From positions 124,001 through 188,000 of the forward strand of contig CAIQHF010000012.1 of assembly GCA_903871605.1 (NCBI GenBank): a stretch of DNA of 64,000 nt, in the 5' to 3' direction. A model generated the notes under the pieces. The model saw only the letters and a list, made by a program, of their open reading frames with translations. It searched no databases and was not told the origin of the DNA. Source of the stretch: an uncultured Sphingomonadaceae bacterium. GTDB lineage: Bacteria; Pseudomonadota; Alphaproteobacteria; Sphingomonadales; Sphingomonadaceae. The translations under genes and the position numbers were made by a program. Of this stretch, positions 45,784-55,729 are shown piece by piece (position 1 is the first letter of the stretch; every line of letters starts with the position of its first letter).

Positions 45784-48558
45784 GTGCGCTACATGCAGCG
45801 GATGCGCACACGCTTCGACCAGCTCCCCAATCGTCGCGCGATCGTCGACCGCCGAAAGCTCGCCGACGCGCTGGCGGCGCTGCCCGACGATCCGGTCGTG
45901 CTGCGCCGCGACGCGACGCTGCTGCTCAAGCAGGCGCTCGACGCGGGCCGCGCCGAGATCGCGCGGCGGCTGATGGAGCATCCGAGCCGCGGCAACGAGA
46001 CCGCGGCAAGCTACGCCTTCCTCACCGATCAGATCCTGCGTCTCGCCTATGATCTCACGATCGAGCGGCTGCTTCCGCAGACCAATCGCACCACCGGGCA
46101 GCGCCTCGCGCTGATGGCGGTCGGCGGCTACGGGCGCGCCGAGATGGCGCTGTTCTCCGACGTCGACATCGCCTTCCTCACCCCCGGGAAGCAGACCGGC
46201 TGGGCCGAGCGCGTGATCGAGACGATCCTCTACATATTGTGGGACCTCGGGCTCAAGGTCGGCCATTCGAGCCGCTCGCTCGACGAGATGGTCAAGATCG
46301 CGCGTGGCGACCTGTCGGTGCGTACCGCGCTGCTCGAGGGTCGTTTCGTGTGGGGCGACGAGGCGCTCTACGACGAGGCGGCGCGGCGATTCGATAGCGA
46401 GGTGGTGCGCGGCACGGGCCCCACCTTCGTCACCGAGAAGCTCGCCGAGCGCGACGAGCGCCACCGCCGGATGGGTGACAGCCGCTATGTCGTCGAACCC
46501 AATCTCAAGGAGGGCAAGGGCGGTCTGCGCGATCTCCACACGCTGTTCTGGATCGGCAAATATGTGCTCCACGTCCGCTCGGTGGCTGAATTGGTCGAGG
46601 CCGGGCTGCTGACCGCGGAGGAGCTGCGCCAATTCCAGAAGGCGGAGAATTTCCTGTGGGCGGTGCGCTGCCACCTCCACATCGTCGCGGGCCGTGCCGA
46701 GGATCGGCTGACCTTCGATCTGCAGCGCGATATCGCGACGCGAATGCGCTACAATGACCGCCCCGGCCGCTCGGCGGTCGAGCGCTTCATGCAGCATTAT
46801 TTCCTGACCGCGAAGATGGTCGGATCGCTGACCGGCGTGTTCCTGGCCCATCTCGACGAGACCGTCGCGGGCAAGGGCCGGCGTTTCGCGATGCCGTCGC
46901 TCGGCGCGCGCAAGCGCCCACGCAATCTCGATGGTTTCACGATCGAACGCGGCCGCCTGTCCGCGCCGACCGAAGACTTTTTCGCCGAGGATCCGGTGCG
47001 GCTGATCGAGCTGTTCACGCTTGCCGACCGTCACGGCCTCGAGGTCCATCCGCTGACGATGCGCCAGGCGGCGCGCGACGCCAAGCTGGTCGACGCGGTG
47101 CGCGCCGATCCGCGCGCCAACGCATTGTTCCTCGAGCTGCTGACCTCGCCGCGCACGCCCGCGCTGGTGCTGCGCTGGATGAACGAAGCGGGTGTGTTCG
47201 GCCGCTTCGTCCCCGACTTTGGACGCGTCGTCGCGCGCATGCAGTTCGACATGTACCATCACTTCACCGTCGACGAACACACCATCCACGCGATCGAGCT
47301 GCTCAACCGGATCGAGAAGGGCGAGCTCGCCGTCGACCATCCCCTCGCGCACACGATGATCCACCAGCTCGTCGCACGGCGCGTGCTGTACGTCGCGGTG
47401 CTGCTCCACGACATCGCCAAGGGGCGCGGCGGCGATCATTCGGAGCTCGGCGCGGATATCGCGATGAAGCTGTGCCCGCGCCTAGGGCTCAATCCGGGCG
47501 AGACCGAGATGGTCGCCTGGCTGGTGCGCTACCATCTGCTGATGTCCGCGACCGCGTTCAAGCGCGACCTCTCCGACTTCAAGACGATCCTCGATTTCGC
47601 CGAACAGGTGCAGAGCCCCGAGCGGTTGCGGTTGCTGCTGCTGCTCACCATCGTCGACATCCGTGCGGTCGGCCCCGGCGTGTGGAACGGCTGGAAGCGC
47701 CAGCTGCTCACCGATCTCTACGTCTCGGCGGAAGAGGTGCTGCGGCTCGGCCACAAGCAGAAGGGGCGGCGCGAGAGGGTCGCCGACAAGCAGTCCCATC
47801 TGCGCGCGGCGCTCGGCTGGGACGAGGCGCGCTTCTCGGCTTACGCGCAGCGCATGCCCGAAAGCTACTGGGTCGCCGAGGCGCCCGATATCCTCGAGGC
47901 GAATGCGCGCGCGATCGCAGAGGCGGATGCGGACCCCCGCCCGCTCTCGATCGCCGCCGCCCCCGACGTCGAGCGCGCGGCGACGCTCGTCACCGTCTAT
48001 GCCGCAGATCACCCCGGACTGTTCTACCGGATCGCGGGCGCGATCCACGTCGCCGGCGGCAACATCATCGACGCGCGCATCCACACCACGCGCGACGGCA
48101 TGGCGGTCGACAATCTGCTCGTCCAGGATCCGTTCGGCCAACCCTTCGACGAACCCGCGCGCCTGACCCGCATCCGCGTCGCGATCGACGACGCGCTCGC
48201 CAACCGCAATCGGCTCGCCGATCGCCTCGCCGCCAAGCCCGCCCCCAGGATGCGCGCCGACGCGTTCGACATCGAGCCCGTGGTGCTGATCGATAGCAAG
48301 GCGTCGAACCGCTACACCGTCGTCGAGGTCAATGCGCGCGACCGGCCGGCACTGCTCCATGCGCTCGCACATGCGCTGTTCCAGTCGAAGGTGACGATCC
48401 ATTCGGCGCACGTCGCTACCTATGGCGAGCGCGCGGTCGATACCTTCTACCTGACCGATCTCACCGGTGATAAGCTCGGCGGCACGCAGCGGCTCAAGGC
48501 GCTCGAACGCAGGCTGCTCGCGGCGGCCTCGGGCGAGACCTTGCAAGAGGCCGCCTGA
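45784..48558 (+). CDS. glnD: Bifunctional PII uridylyltransferase / uridylyl-removing enzyme
   Basis: A 924-residue GlnD controlling PII (GlnK at 11.8 kb) by uridylylation according to glutamine. Nucleotidyltransferase motif VGGYGRAEMALFSDVDIAFL at about residue 113; HD domain for removal, HDIAKGRGGDHSELG at about 542; two C-terminal ACT domains (VTVYAADHPGLFYRIAGAIH and VEVNARDRPALLHALAHALF). The GTG at 45784 is one start option; ATGs at 45793 and 45802 are as likely. Both catalytic domains appear intact. Confidence 0.96.
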   Translation: MRYMQRMRTRFDQLPNRRAIVDRRKLADALAALPDDPVVLRRDATLLLKQALDAGRAEIARRLMEHPSRGNETAASYAFLTDQILRLAYDLTIERLLPQTNRTTGQRLALMAVGGYGRAEMALFSDVDIAFLTPGKQTGWAERVIETILYILWDLGLKVGHSSRSLDEMVKIARGDLSVRTALLEGRFVWGDEALYDEAARRFDSEVVRGTGPTFVTEKLAERDERHRRMGDSRYVVEPNLKEGKGGLRDLHTLFWIGKYVLHVRSVAELVEAGLLTAEELRQFQKAENFLWAVRCHLHIVAGRAEDRLTFDLQRDIATRMRYNDRPGRSAVERFMQHYFLTAKMVGSLTGVFLAHLDETVAGKGRRFAMPSLGARKRPRNLDGFTIERGRLSAPTEDFFAEDPVRLIELFTLADRHGLEVHPLTMRQAARDAKLVDAVRADPRANALFLELLTSPRTPALVLRWMNEAGVFGRFVPDFGRVVARMQFDMYHHFTVDEHTIHAIELLNRIEKGELAVDHPLAHTMIHQLVARRVLYVAVLLHDIAKGRGGDHSELGADIAMKLCPRLGLNPGETEMVAWLVRYHLLMSATAFKRDLSDFKTILDFAEQVQSPERLRLLLLLTIVDIRAVGPGVWNGWKRQLLTDLYVSAEEVLRLGHKQKGRRERVADKQSHLRAALGWDEARFSAYAQRMPESYWVAEAPDILEANARAIAEADADPRPLSIAAAPDVERAATLVTVYAADHPGLFYRIAGAIHVAGGNIIDARIHTTRDGMAVDNLLVQDPFGQPFDEPARLTRIRVAIDDALANRNRLADRLAAKPAPRMRADAFDIEPVVLIDSKASNRYTVVEVNARDRPALLHALAHALFQSKVTIHSAHVATYGERAVDTFYLTDLTGDKLGGTQRLKALERRLLAAASGETLQEAA

Positions 48559-48569
48559 GGAGGCGGACA

Positions 48570-48920
48570 ATGGGGGTCACGGGGATTGGCGGCCTGTTCT
48601 TCCGGAGCCGCGATCCGGCGGCGCGCGCGGCGTGGTACAAGACGCATCTGGGGATCGACGCAGGCAGCGAATCGATCTGGATGCAGGATGCGGGGATGAC
48701 GGTGTTCGCGCCCTTTGCCGCCGACAGCGACTATTTCGATGCGGCCCAATCGTTCATGCTCAACCTGCGGGTCGAGGGTATCGACGCGCTCGCCGCCCGT
48801 CTCGAGGCGGCAGGGATCGCGGTCGAGCGGCGCGCCGAGTGGGACACGCCCTATGGCAAGTTCGTGCGGATCAGCGATCCCGAAGGTCTGCCGATCGAGC
48901 TGTGGGAAGCGGCGGAATAA
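48570..48920 (+). CDS. VOC (glyoxalase/bleomycin resistance) family protein
   Basis: A 116-residue single VOC domain: GIGGLFFRSRDPAARAAWY at the start and RISDPEGLPIELWEA at the end, a typical metal- or substrate-binding fold made of two beta-alpha-beta-beta-beta units. AGGAGG lies before the ATG. The function cannot be stated; it is not the GloA-type enzyme found at 56.5 kb. Possibly co-transcribed with glnD, 12 bases upstream. Confidence 0.85.
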   Translation: MGVTGIGGLFFRSRDPAARAAWYKTHLGIDAGSESIWMQDAGMTVFAPFAADSDYFDAAQSFMLNLRVEGIDALAARLEAAGIAVERRAEWDTPYGKFVRISDPEGLPIELWEAAE

Positions 48921-48928
48921 GCGGGTCG

Positions 48929-49004
48929 GTGCTCCTGCGTAGGCAGGAGCCCAAGTGAAGGGCCGCCGCGCATGCAACCCTGGGCTCCTGCCTGCGCAGG
49001 AGCA
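48929..49004. repeat. Dispersed palindromic repeat, family A
   Basis: The left arm GTGCTCCTGCGTAGGCAGGA and right arm TCCTGCCTGCGCAGGAGCAC are near-perfect complements across a 35-base middle. Almost the same arms occur at 61809. Confidence 0.9.
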
Positions 49005-49033
49005 CGGAAAAGTCTCGGACGAACCGCTCAACG

Positions 49034-49063
49034 AAAACGGGCGCCGCATCGCTGCGACGCCCG
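49034..49063 (-). terminator. Rho-independent terminator of thrS-infC
   Basis: On the minus strand, CGGGCGTCGCA (49063-49053) pairs with TGCGGCGCCCG (49048-49038) with one G-U pair around a GCGA tetraloop, followed by TTTT (49037-49034). It lies 30 bases after the infC stop. Confidence 0.85.
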
Positions 49064-49092
49064 CCCTCCGGACCAGCAAGGTCGCGGCAAAA

Positions 49093-49644
49093 CTACTTCG
49101 GCGCGATCACCATCAGCATCTGGCGGCCTTCCATGCGCGGGAATTGCTCGACCTTCGCCACCTCGGCGACGTCGGCCTGGACGCGCTGGAGCACCTGCAT
49201 GCCGAGCTGGCCGTGCGCGAGCTCGCGGCCGCGGAAGCGCAGCGTGCACTTGACCTTGTCGCCCTCGCCGATGAACTCGAAGATCTTCTTCATCTTCGTG
49301 TCATAGTCGTGGTCGTCGATGTTCGGACGCATCTTGATCTCCTTGATCTCCTGCGTCTTCTGCGACTTGCGCGCGAGGTTGGCCTTTTTCTGCGCCTCGT
49401 ACTTGAACTTGCCGACATCGAGGAACTTGCACACCGGCGGATCGGCGTTGGGCGAGACCTCGACGAGGTTCAGCCCCAGCTCGTTCGCCTGCTCCATCGC
49501 CTCGCGCGTGTACATCACGCCCAGATTCTCGCCGGCCTCATCGATCACGCGCACGCGCGGGACACTGATGAACTCATCGAAACGAGGACCATTGAGCGGA
49601 ACGGGCGGCGCGCCCAGCGGGCGGCGAATCATCGGCGGTCGTAT
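49093..49644 (-). CDS. infC: Translation initiation factor IF-3
   Basis: IF-3 binds the 30S subunit and checks the start codon. Conserved N-domain [20 protein letters not shown], linker [18 protein letters not shown]-domain [20 protein letters not shown] and [19 protein letters not shown]. The start is probably ATA at 49644-49642: GGAGAA lies six bases upstream, while the nearest ATG (49632, [10 protein letters not shown]) is 18 bases from it. From ATA the protein has 183 residues, from ATG 179, both usual. infC is known to use rare start codons in many bacteria for self-control. Downstream of thrS on the same strand. Confidence 0.93.
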   Translation of the reverse strand: MRPPMIRRPLGAPPVPLNGPRFDEFISVPRVRVIDEAGENLGVMYTREAMEQANELGLNLVEVSPNADPPVCKFLDVGKFKYEAQKKANLARKSQKTQEIKEIKMRPNIDDHDYDTKMKKIFEFIGEGDKVKCTLRFRGRELAHGQLGMQVLQRVQADVAEVAKVEQFPRMEGRQMLMVIAPK

Positions 49645-49656
49645 AACGGCTTCTCC
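49645..49656 (-). promoter_or_regulatory. Ribosome-binding site deciding the infC start
   Basis: On the minus strand GGAGAA (49656-49651) is followed by GCCGTT and then ATA. No comparable site precedes the ATGs at 49680 or 49632. Confidence 0.7.
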
Positions 49657-49759
49657 TGTGGGATACGATATGGCGGCCATATAGGGATTTATGCGCCGAA
49701 ACGGAAGGGTGGCGGGGCGATGCGATCCGACACGCGGCTCGCGGCTCAAGACCACGGCG

Positions 49760-49843
49760 CACCGTTCCCCGGCGAAAGCCGGGGCCCAGGGTTTCAGGCA
49801 CAGCGCGCGCAACCCTGGACCCCGGCTTTCGCCGGGGAACATA
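49760..49843. repeat. Dispersed palindromic repeat, CCCCGGCGAAAGCCGGGG type
   Basis: The left arm TTCCCCGGCGAAAGCCGGGG and right arm CCCCGGCTTTCGCCGGGGAA are complementary, and each is a hairpin itself; CCCAGGGTTT / AACCCTGG extend the pairing. It lies in the thrS-infC gap. Half of the repeat at 31758 has the same hairpin. Confidence 0.87.
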
Positions 49844-49864
49844 AGCGGGCTCTGCCTACCCTCG

Positions 49865-51859
49865 CTAGCGCAGGTCGGGCGCCAGTGCTTCGGCCTTGAG
49901 GCGTTCGACCACGGCTTCGAGGCCGATCACCTCCTGCTTCGCGTCCGCACCGAGCGGCCGCAGCGCGACGGTGCGCTCCTCGGCCTCGCGCTTGCCGAGC
50001 ACGAGCAGGTAGGGGACCTTCGCCAGCGAGTGTTCGCGCACCTTATAGTTGATCTTCTCGTTGCGCAGGTCGGTCTCGACGCGGATGCCCGCGGCCTTGA
50101 GCGCCGCCGCGACCTCCCCCGCATAGCCGTCGGCATCCGACACGATCGTCGCGACCACCGCCTGCACCGGCGCCAGCCACAGCGGGAAGCGGCCGACATG
50201 ATGTTCGATCAGGATGCCGATGAAGCGCTCGAACGAGCCCAGGATCGCGCGGTGGAGCATGATCGGGCGGTGGCGCTCGCCATCCTCGCCGACATAGCTC
50301 GCATCGAGCCGCTCGGGCAGCACCGTGTCGGTCTGGATCGTGCCGACCTGCCAGGTCCGCCCGATCGCGTCGGTCAGGTGGAATTCGAGCTTGGGCGCAT
50401 AGAAGGCGCCCTCGCCCGGCAACTCCTCCCAGCCATATTGCTCGCCGTCGCGCCCGGCGGCCTTGACCGCGTCGCGCAGCGACTGCTCGGACCAGTCCCA
50501 CATCTCTTCCGAGCCAAAGCGCTTGTCGGGGCGCAGCGCGAGCTTGATCGCATAGCCCTCGAAGCCGAGATCCTTGTAGACGACGTCGAGCAGGTCGCAG
50601 AATTTGCGGACCTCGTCGACGAGCTGGTCGGCGCGACAGAAGATGTGCGCATCGTCCTGCGTGAACTGGCGGACGCGCATGATGCCGTGCAGCGCGCCGT
50701 GCGGCTCGTTGCGGTGGCAGCAGCCGAACTCGGCCATGCGGATCGGCAGGTCGCGATACGACTTGATCCCCTGGCGGAAGATCAGCACGTGCGCCGGGCA
50801 GTTCATCGGCTTGAGCGCGAGCAGGTCGGCGGTGCCCGAGAAGATCGCGGCATCGTCCTCGGTGCCGGGAATCTCGTCGGGCACCACGAACATGTTCTCG
50901 CGATACTTGCCCCAATGGCCCGACTGCTCCCACTGGCGCGCGGCCATCAGCTGCGGCGTCTTGACCTCGGCATAGTCGGCGGCGTCGAGACGGCGGCGCA
51001 TATAGCTCTCGAGCTGGCGCCACAGCATATAGCCCTTGGGGTGCCAGAATACCGAGCCCTGCGCCTCGCTCTGGAGGTGGAACAGGTCCATCTCCTGGCC
51101 GATACGGCGATGGTCGCGCTTGGCGGCTTCTTCTAGGCGCACGAGATGCGCGTCGAGCTGCTTCTTGCTGAGCCAGCCGGTGCCGTAGATGCGCGACAGC
51201 ATCGCGTTCGCCTGATCACCGCGCCAATAGGCGCCGGACACGCGCGTCAGCTTGAACGCCGCCGGGTCGAGCTTGCCCGTCGAGGCCAGATGCGGCCCGC
51301 GGCACATGTCGAAGAATTTTCCCGCGCGGTACACCGTAAGCTGCTCGCCCTCGGGAAGTTCGGCGGCCCATTCGGCCTTGAACGTCTCGCCCTGCTGGCG
51401 CCACGCCGCGATCAGCGCCTCGCGCTCCCACACCTCGCGGACGAGCGGCTCGTCGCGCGCGATGATCCGGCGCATCTCGGCTTCGATCGCGGGCAAATCC
51501 TCCTCGGTGAAGGGCCGATCCCTGGGTGCGAAATCATAATAGAAGCCGTCGTCGGTGGACGGCCCGAAGGTGATCTGCGTCGCCGGGAACAGATTCTGCA
51601 CCGCCTCGGCGAGCACGTGCGCATAATCGTGGCGGACGAGCTCGAGCGCGTCCTTCTCGTCGCGTGCCGTCACCAGCGCGAGCTGCGCGTCGGCCTCGAG
51701 CGGTCGCGTGATGTCGCGCAGCTCGCCGTCGACCTTGGCCGCGATCGCCGCCTTGGCGAGCCCCGGCCCGATCGCCGCCGCGATGTCCGCCGGGGTGGTC
51801 CCGGGCGCTACCTCGCGGACGGAACCGTCGGGCAGCGTGATCTTGAGCATCGCAGACAT
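49865..51859 (-). CDS. thrS: Threonine--tRNA ligase
   Basis: A 664-residue class II synthetase: N-terminal TGS domain ([23 protein letters not shown]), editing domain with the [16 protein letters not shown] motif, catalytic core with [27 protein letters not shown] (zinc Cys) and class II motifs, and an anticodon-binding C-terminus. It charges tRNA-Thr and edits Ser. It precedes infC on the same strand, as in E. coli. Start ATG at 51859. Confidence 0.97.
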   Translation of the reverse strand: MSAMLKITLPDGSVREVAPGTTPADIAAAIGPGLAKAAIAAKVDGELRDITRPLEADAQLALVTARDEKDALELVRHDYAHVLAEAVQNLFPATQITFGPSTDDGFYYDFAPRDRPFTEEDLPAIEAEMRRIIARDEPLVREVWEREALIAAWRQQGETFKAEWAAELPEGEQLTVYRAGKFFDMCRGPHLASTGKLDPAAFKLTRVSGAYWRGDQANAMLSRIYGTGWLSKKQLDAHLVRLEEAAKRDHRRIGQEMDLFHLQSEAQGSVFWHPKGYMLWRQLESYMRRRLDAADYAEVKTPQLMAARQWEQSGHWGKYRENMFVVPDEIPGTEDDAAIFSGTADLLALKPMNCPAHVLIFRQGIKSYRDLPIRMAEFGCCHRNEPHGALHGIMRVRQFTQDDAHIFCRADQLVDEVRKFCDLLDVVYKDLGFEGYAIKLALRPDKRFGSEEMWDWSEQSLRDAVKAAGRDGEQYGWEELPGEGAFYAPKLEFHLTDAIGRTWQVGTIQTDTVLPERLDASYVGEDGERHRPIMLHRAILGSFERFIGILIEHHVGRFPLWLAPVQAVVATIVSDADGYAGEVAAALKAAGIRVETDLRNEKINYKVREHSLAKVPYLLVLGKREAEERTVALRPLGADAKQEVIGLEAVVERLKAEALAPDLR

Positions 51860-51924
51860 TGTGTTCGCTTATTGCTGACAGGGGAGCCGCCTATGTACGG
51901 CCGAACCCGCTTGGCGCAACCGTT

Positions 51925-53250
51925 TCACGCGACGGCGACGACGCCTGCGAACAGGAAATGCCCCGCCGCATCGAAATCATAGCCGACCACGATCGAGGCG
52001 GCGGGTGCGCAGGCATGGCAGGTGGCGGTCGGTGTCGTGACCAGCACGCGCAGATTGCCCGCCGGCGTCTTGCCGAGCGCGACCTCCCCGGGTGGCACCG
52101 GGACGACGTCGGGATTGTTGGCGATCATCGTCCGATAGTCCGCACGGCCCTTGTCGCCGGCGGTCAGCTGATAGGCATCGACGTCGATTGGGTCGCCGCT
52201 GGCGGGCACCAGCATCGTGCCGGAATTGGTATTGGCGCGAAACGGATAGGTGACGGTGGCGATGCCGACCGGCCCCGCCTGCCGCCAGCCGGCGACATAG
52301 CCCGGGCTGTCGGCGGCGATCAGCCGCTTGGTAAACGCGATCGATCCCGCGGAGGCGCCGCTCCTGCGCATCTGGTCGAGCAGGCAATCGTCCGCTACAT
52401 GCGCATCGGCCTTCCCCCGGCACATATCGAGCCCGGCACCCGACCACACCGCCTCGGGGCCAAGCGCCGCGCTCAGCCGCTCGGGCGCGCCGCCGCTCGG
52501 CGGCGCATAGGTGAAGCCGACCAGCGTCTCGCTGTTGATCACCCGACCGTTGCGGGTCACCACGACGGTCGCCGGCTCGCTCGCGCGCGGTCGCTGGACG
52601 ACATAGACATCGCCGTCATTGACGAAGCGGAAGCCGCCGCGCGCGCCGACGATCTCGGACCCGCCGGCGATGCGCAGCGTCGGCCGGTTGCTCTGCTCGC
52701 CACCCGCCGGATGCGTCACCGGTCCGCGTTTCGCAAAGTCGAAACTCTGATAGACCAGCCCCTGCGGCGTCTCGACGACGGCGATGCTGCGCCGCGAGTC
52801 GACGCCGATGAAGCGCGTGTGCTGGAGCCAGCGGCAGTCGATCGCGGTCGCGCCGATCTGCACGCCCATGATCGTCGGCGTGGTCGCAGCATGGCCGTCG
52901 CCGATCATGCCGGGATTGACGCCGTGCACATTGCCGACCGCCTTGCCGCGCTGCGTCAGCGACCAGTGAATCTGACCCGCCCCCGGATCCCCCGGGCCGA
53001 CCTGATAGGTCTGCGTATCGAAGCGGCCGGTGCGCCGATCGAGCAGCGTCACGACGCTTGCCCCCTTGTCGCCCGGCATACCCGCGAACAGCGCGTAGGG
53101 CCCGCTGGTCCCGTCGCAGACGAACCAGCCATCGCGGGCGGGCGTCGCATTGATCCGCGTCATGCTCGAATCGGGCGCAGCGGCGGTCGCCGCGACCAGC
53201 AGCGGCGCGACGAGCGCGAGCAACGGAGCAAAAAGCGAATCGCGCGTCAT
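51925..53250 (-). CDS. Secreted protein of unknown function
   Basis: A 441-residue protein with a clear signal peptide (SLFAPLLALVAPLLVAATAAA). The mature part is beta-rich with few Cys (CDGT, DCRW, DMCRG, DDCLL, TCHACAP) and has no motif I can assign. AGGAG lies six bases before the ATG at 53250, which sets the start; the longer frame to 53529 lacks support. It is separate from thrS (64 bases) and divergent from the symporter. Confidence 0.7.
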   Translation of the reverse strand: MTRDSLFAPLLALVAPLLVAATAAAPDSSMTRINATPARDGWFVCDGTSGPYALFAGMPGDKGASVVTLLDRRTGRFDTQTYQVGPGDPGAGQIHWSLTQRGKAVGNVHGVNPGMIGDGHAATTPTIMGVQIGATAIDCRWLQHTRFIGVDSRRSIAVVETPQGLVYQSFDFAKRGPVTHPAGGEQSNRPTLRIAGGSEIVGARGGFRFVNDGDVYVVQRPRASEPATVVVTRNGRVINSETLVGFTYAPPSGGAPERLSAALGPEAVWSGAGLDMCRGKADAHVADDCLLDQMRRSGASAGSIAFTKRLIAADSPGYVAGWRQAGPVGIATVTYPFRANTNSGTMLVPASGDPIDVDAYQLTAGDKGRADYRTMIANNPDVVPVPPGEVALGKTPAGNLRVLVTTPTATCHACAPAASIVVGYDFDAAGHFLFAGVVAVA

Positions 53251-53428
53251 CGAAGCTCCTATTCGGTTCGCGGCCGTTACGGTCCGGCGGCTGAACGCGC
53301 CCTGACGCGACTCCGGACGCGGCAGGGGTTCGCACGCGCCGACGGACGGCGGGACGCGGCCGACGCCTCGCCTTGACCGCGCGCCGCCGCTCGCCTCTTG
53401 TGCCTGCGACCCTCTCACCGGAGCCGAT

Positions 53429-54718
53429 GTGGCCAGACGCCTTACCCTCACCATCCTGATCGCGATGATCGCCGGCGCGATCGTCGGGCTCGCGCTCCAC
53501 GCTGCGCTGGTCGACCCGATGCTCGGCACCGTGGCGGGCTATCTTACCATCCCGAGCGACCTGTTCCTACGGCTGATCAAGATGATCATCGCGCCGCTCG
53601 TCTTCGCCACGCTGGTGACCGGTATCGCGCATATGGGCGACACCGCAGCGCTCGGCCGGATCGGCGCCAGGACGCTCGGCTGGTTCGTCGGCGCCTCGCT
53701 GATGTCGCTGTCGCTCGGGCTGCTGCTCGTCAACCTGCTCCACCCCGGCGCGCACGGCGGGCTGACGCTGCCCACGGCAAGCGGCGTGGCGCTCGACACG
53801 AGCACATTCAACCTGCACGATTTCTTCGTCCACATCGTGCCGGCCTCGATCGTCGAGGCGATGGCCAACAACGACATATTGCCGATCGTCGTCTTCTCGA
53901 TCTTCGTCGGCGTCGCCTTGACCGCGGTGGGCGAGAAGGGCCGGCCGCTGGTCGACGCGATCGAGGCGCTGGTCGCGGTGATGCTGACGATCACCGACTA
54001 TGTCATGCGCGTCGCGCCGATCGCGGTGTTCGCCGCGATCGCGCATGCGGTCGCGATCAACGGCGGCGGGATCATCCTCACCTTCGGGCGCTTCGTCGGC
54101 TGCTTCTATCTCGCGCTTGCCGTGCTCTGGGCGGTGCTGATCGGCGCGGCCTTCGCGATGCTGGGGCCGAGAGTGCGGCTGCTGATGCGGCTGATCCGCC
54201 AGCCGGCGCTGGTCGCCTTCTCGACCGCCTCGTCCGAGGCGGCCTATCCGCGGCTGCTCGAGGCGCTGGAGGCGTTTGGCGTGCCGCGCCGGATCGCGAG
54301 CTTCGTGCTGCCGCTCGGCTATTCGTTCAACCTCGACGGATCGATGATCTACATGACCTTCGCGGTGATGTTCATCGCGCAGGCCTATGGCATCGTCATT
54401 CCGGTCGGCCAGCAGGTTCTGATGGTATTGATGCTGATGATCACCTCGAAGGGGATCGCCGGCGTGCCGCGTGCGAGCCTCGTCGTGATCGCCGCCGTCA
54501 TGCCGCATTTCGGCGTGCCCGAGGCTGGGCTGGTGCTGATCCTCGCGGTCGACCAGTTCCTCGACATGGGGCGGTCCGCCACCAACGTGATCGGCAACGG
54601 CATCGCCGCCGCCGTCGTCGCACGCTGGGAGGGGCCGCTCGAGCCCGTCCACGCATCGCTCGAGCTCGGGCTGGACCTGCCCGCCGCGAACGGCGATACT
54701 GGCGGCCTGCCCGGATAG
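53429..54718 (+). CDS. Dicarboxylate/amino acid:cation symporter (DAACS/SDF family)
   Basis: A 429-residue protein with about eight membrane segments and two hairpins. Family hallmarks: FLRLIKMIIAPLVFATLVTG, AFSTASSEAAYPRLLEAL (hairpin 1 Ser-rich loop), LPLGYSFNLDGSMIYMTFAVMFIAQ (NMDGT-like motif as NLDGS) and VDQFLDMGRSATNVIGNGIA. It imports C4-dicarboxylates or acidic amino acids with Na+ or H+. It starts at GTG 53429. Confidence 0.93.
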   Translation: MARRLTLTILIAMIAGAIVGLALHAALVDPMLGTVAGYLTIPSDLFLRLIKMIIAPLVFATLVTGIAHMGDTAALGRIGARTLGWFVGASLMSLSLGLLLVNLLHPGAHGGLTLPTASGVALDTSTFNLHDFFVHIVPASIVEAMANNDILPIVVFSIFVGVALTAVGEKGRPLVDAIEALVAVMLTITDYVMRVAPIAVFAAIAHAVAINGGGIILTFGRFVGCFYLALAVLWAVLIGAAFAMLGPRVRLLMRLIRQPALVAFSTASSEAAYPRLLEALEAFGVPRRIASFVLPLGYSFNLDGSMIYMTFAVMFIAQAYGIVIPVGQQVLMVLMLMITSKGIAGVPRASLVVIAAVMPHFGVPEAGLVLILAVDQFLDMGRSATNVIGNGIAAAVVARWEGPLEPVHASLELGLDLPAANGDTGGLPG

Positions 54719-54728
54719 GAGAGCGACG

Positions 54729-54983
54729 TTGTTCGACAAGCTGTTTCTCGACCATCCCGCCGATCTCGGCGAGACCTATGGCGAGCATCTCCGCGAGGCA
54801 TCCGGTTTCGGCCTGGCAATGATCGGCGGCGGCATTGCCTGCCTGGTCCATGCGGTCGTGCCCGGCCTGTTCAAGACGCGCGGCAGCGCCACCGTCGCGG
54901 TGCTCCACGAACAGCTGGTGCGCAAGCGCGGCGCCAAGCGCGATGCGGGCATCGACCAGCGACACGGCGGATGGGTGATCTGA
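54729..54983 (+). CDS. DUF6356 family protein
   Basis: An 84-residue protein: MFDKLFLDHPADLGETYGEH, a membrane segment GFGLAMIGGGIACLVHAVVPGLF, and a polar tail. I recognise the family from sphingomonads, where it is uncharacterised. It starts with TTG at 54729; GGAGAG lies just before. It overlaps the alpha/beta hydrolase start by 13 bases. Confidence 0.8.
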   Translation: MFDKLFLDHPADLGETYGEHLREASGFGLAMIGGGIACLVHAVVPGLFKTRGSATVAVLHEQLVRKRGAKRDAGIDQRHGGWVI

Positions 54984-55729
54984 GCGCGGCCGGCCTGCCG
55001 GCGGCGTTGATCGATCGCGGCGACGGCACGCGGCTCGCCTGCCGCTTCCGCCCCGGCCGCGGCCCGGCGCTGCTCTTCCTGCCCGGCTACGCCTCCGACA
55101 TGCTCGGCGAAAAGGCGGTCGCGCTCGACGGCTGGGCGCAGCGCCATGGCCGCGCGATGCTGCGCTTCGACTATTCGGGATGTGGCGAGAGCGAGGGTGC
55201 GTTCGAGGACGGCACGCTGACGCGGTGGTTGGACGACACGCTGGCGATCGTCGATTCCTGCGACGGCGATCTCGTGCTCGTCGGCTCGTCGATGGGCGGC
55301 TGGCTGATGCTGCTGGCGGCGCTGGCGCGACCGATCCGGGTACGCGCGCTGATCGGCATAGCCGCGGCGCCCGACTTCACCGATTGGGGGTTCGACGCCG
55401 AGCAGCGCGCCACGCTGCGGCGCGACGGCCGGATCGTGGAGCCGTCAAACTATTCGGACGAGCCCTTCGTTACCACCCGCGGCTTCTGGGAGAGCGGACA
55501 GGCTAGTCTGCTGCTGGGCGCCGGAATCGCCTTCGACGGGCCGGTGCGGCTGCTCCACGGCCAGGCGGATGGCGACGTGCCTTGGATCACCGCGACGCGG
55601 CTTGCCGAGGCGCTGCGTTCAGCCGACGTGCAGACGATCCTCGTCAAGGACGGCGATCATCGCCTGTCGCGCGCTGACGACATCGCGCTGCTGCTGCGCA
55701 CCGTCGAGACCGTGTTGGAGAGCCTGTGA
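54971..55729 (+). CDS. Alpha/beta hydrolase
   Basis: A 252-residue cytosolic hydrolase. The nucleophile elbow is VGSSMGGWLML (Ser), the acid LLHGQADGDVPW (Asp), the base KDGDHRLSRADD (His). Fold elements LLFLPGYASDMLGEKAV and LRFDYSGCGESEGAFEDG match the family. Substrate unknown, perhaps an ester or acyl group. It overlaps both neighbours (DUF6356 before, TPR protein after by GTGA). Confidence 0.9.
   Translation: MGDLSAAGLPAALIDRGDGTRLACRFRPGRGPALLFLPGYASDMLGEKAVALDGWAQRHGRAMLRFDYSGCGESEGAFEDGTLTRWLDDTLAIVDSCDGDLVLVGSSMGGWLMLLAALARPIRVRALIGIAAAPDFTDWGFDAEQRATLRRDGRIVEPSNYSDEPFVTTRGFWESGQASLLLGAGIAFDGPVRLLHGQADGDVPWITATRLAEALRSADVQTILVKDGDHRLSRADDIALLLRTVETVLESL

Noticed and set aside
49657-49842. 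Longer IF-3 starting at 49842 or 49680
   Set aside because: The upstream part reads through a palindromic repeat and makes the protein much longer than the family; neither ATG has a ribosome-binding site.
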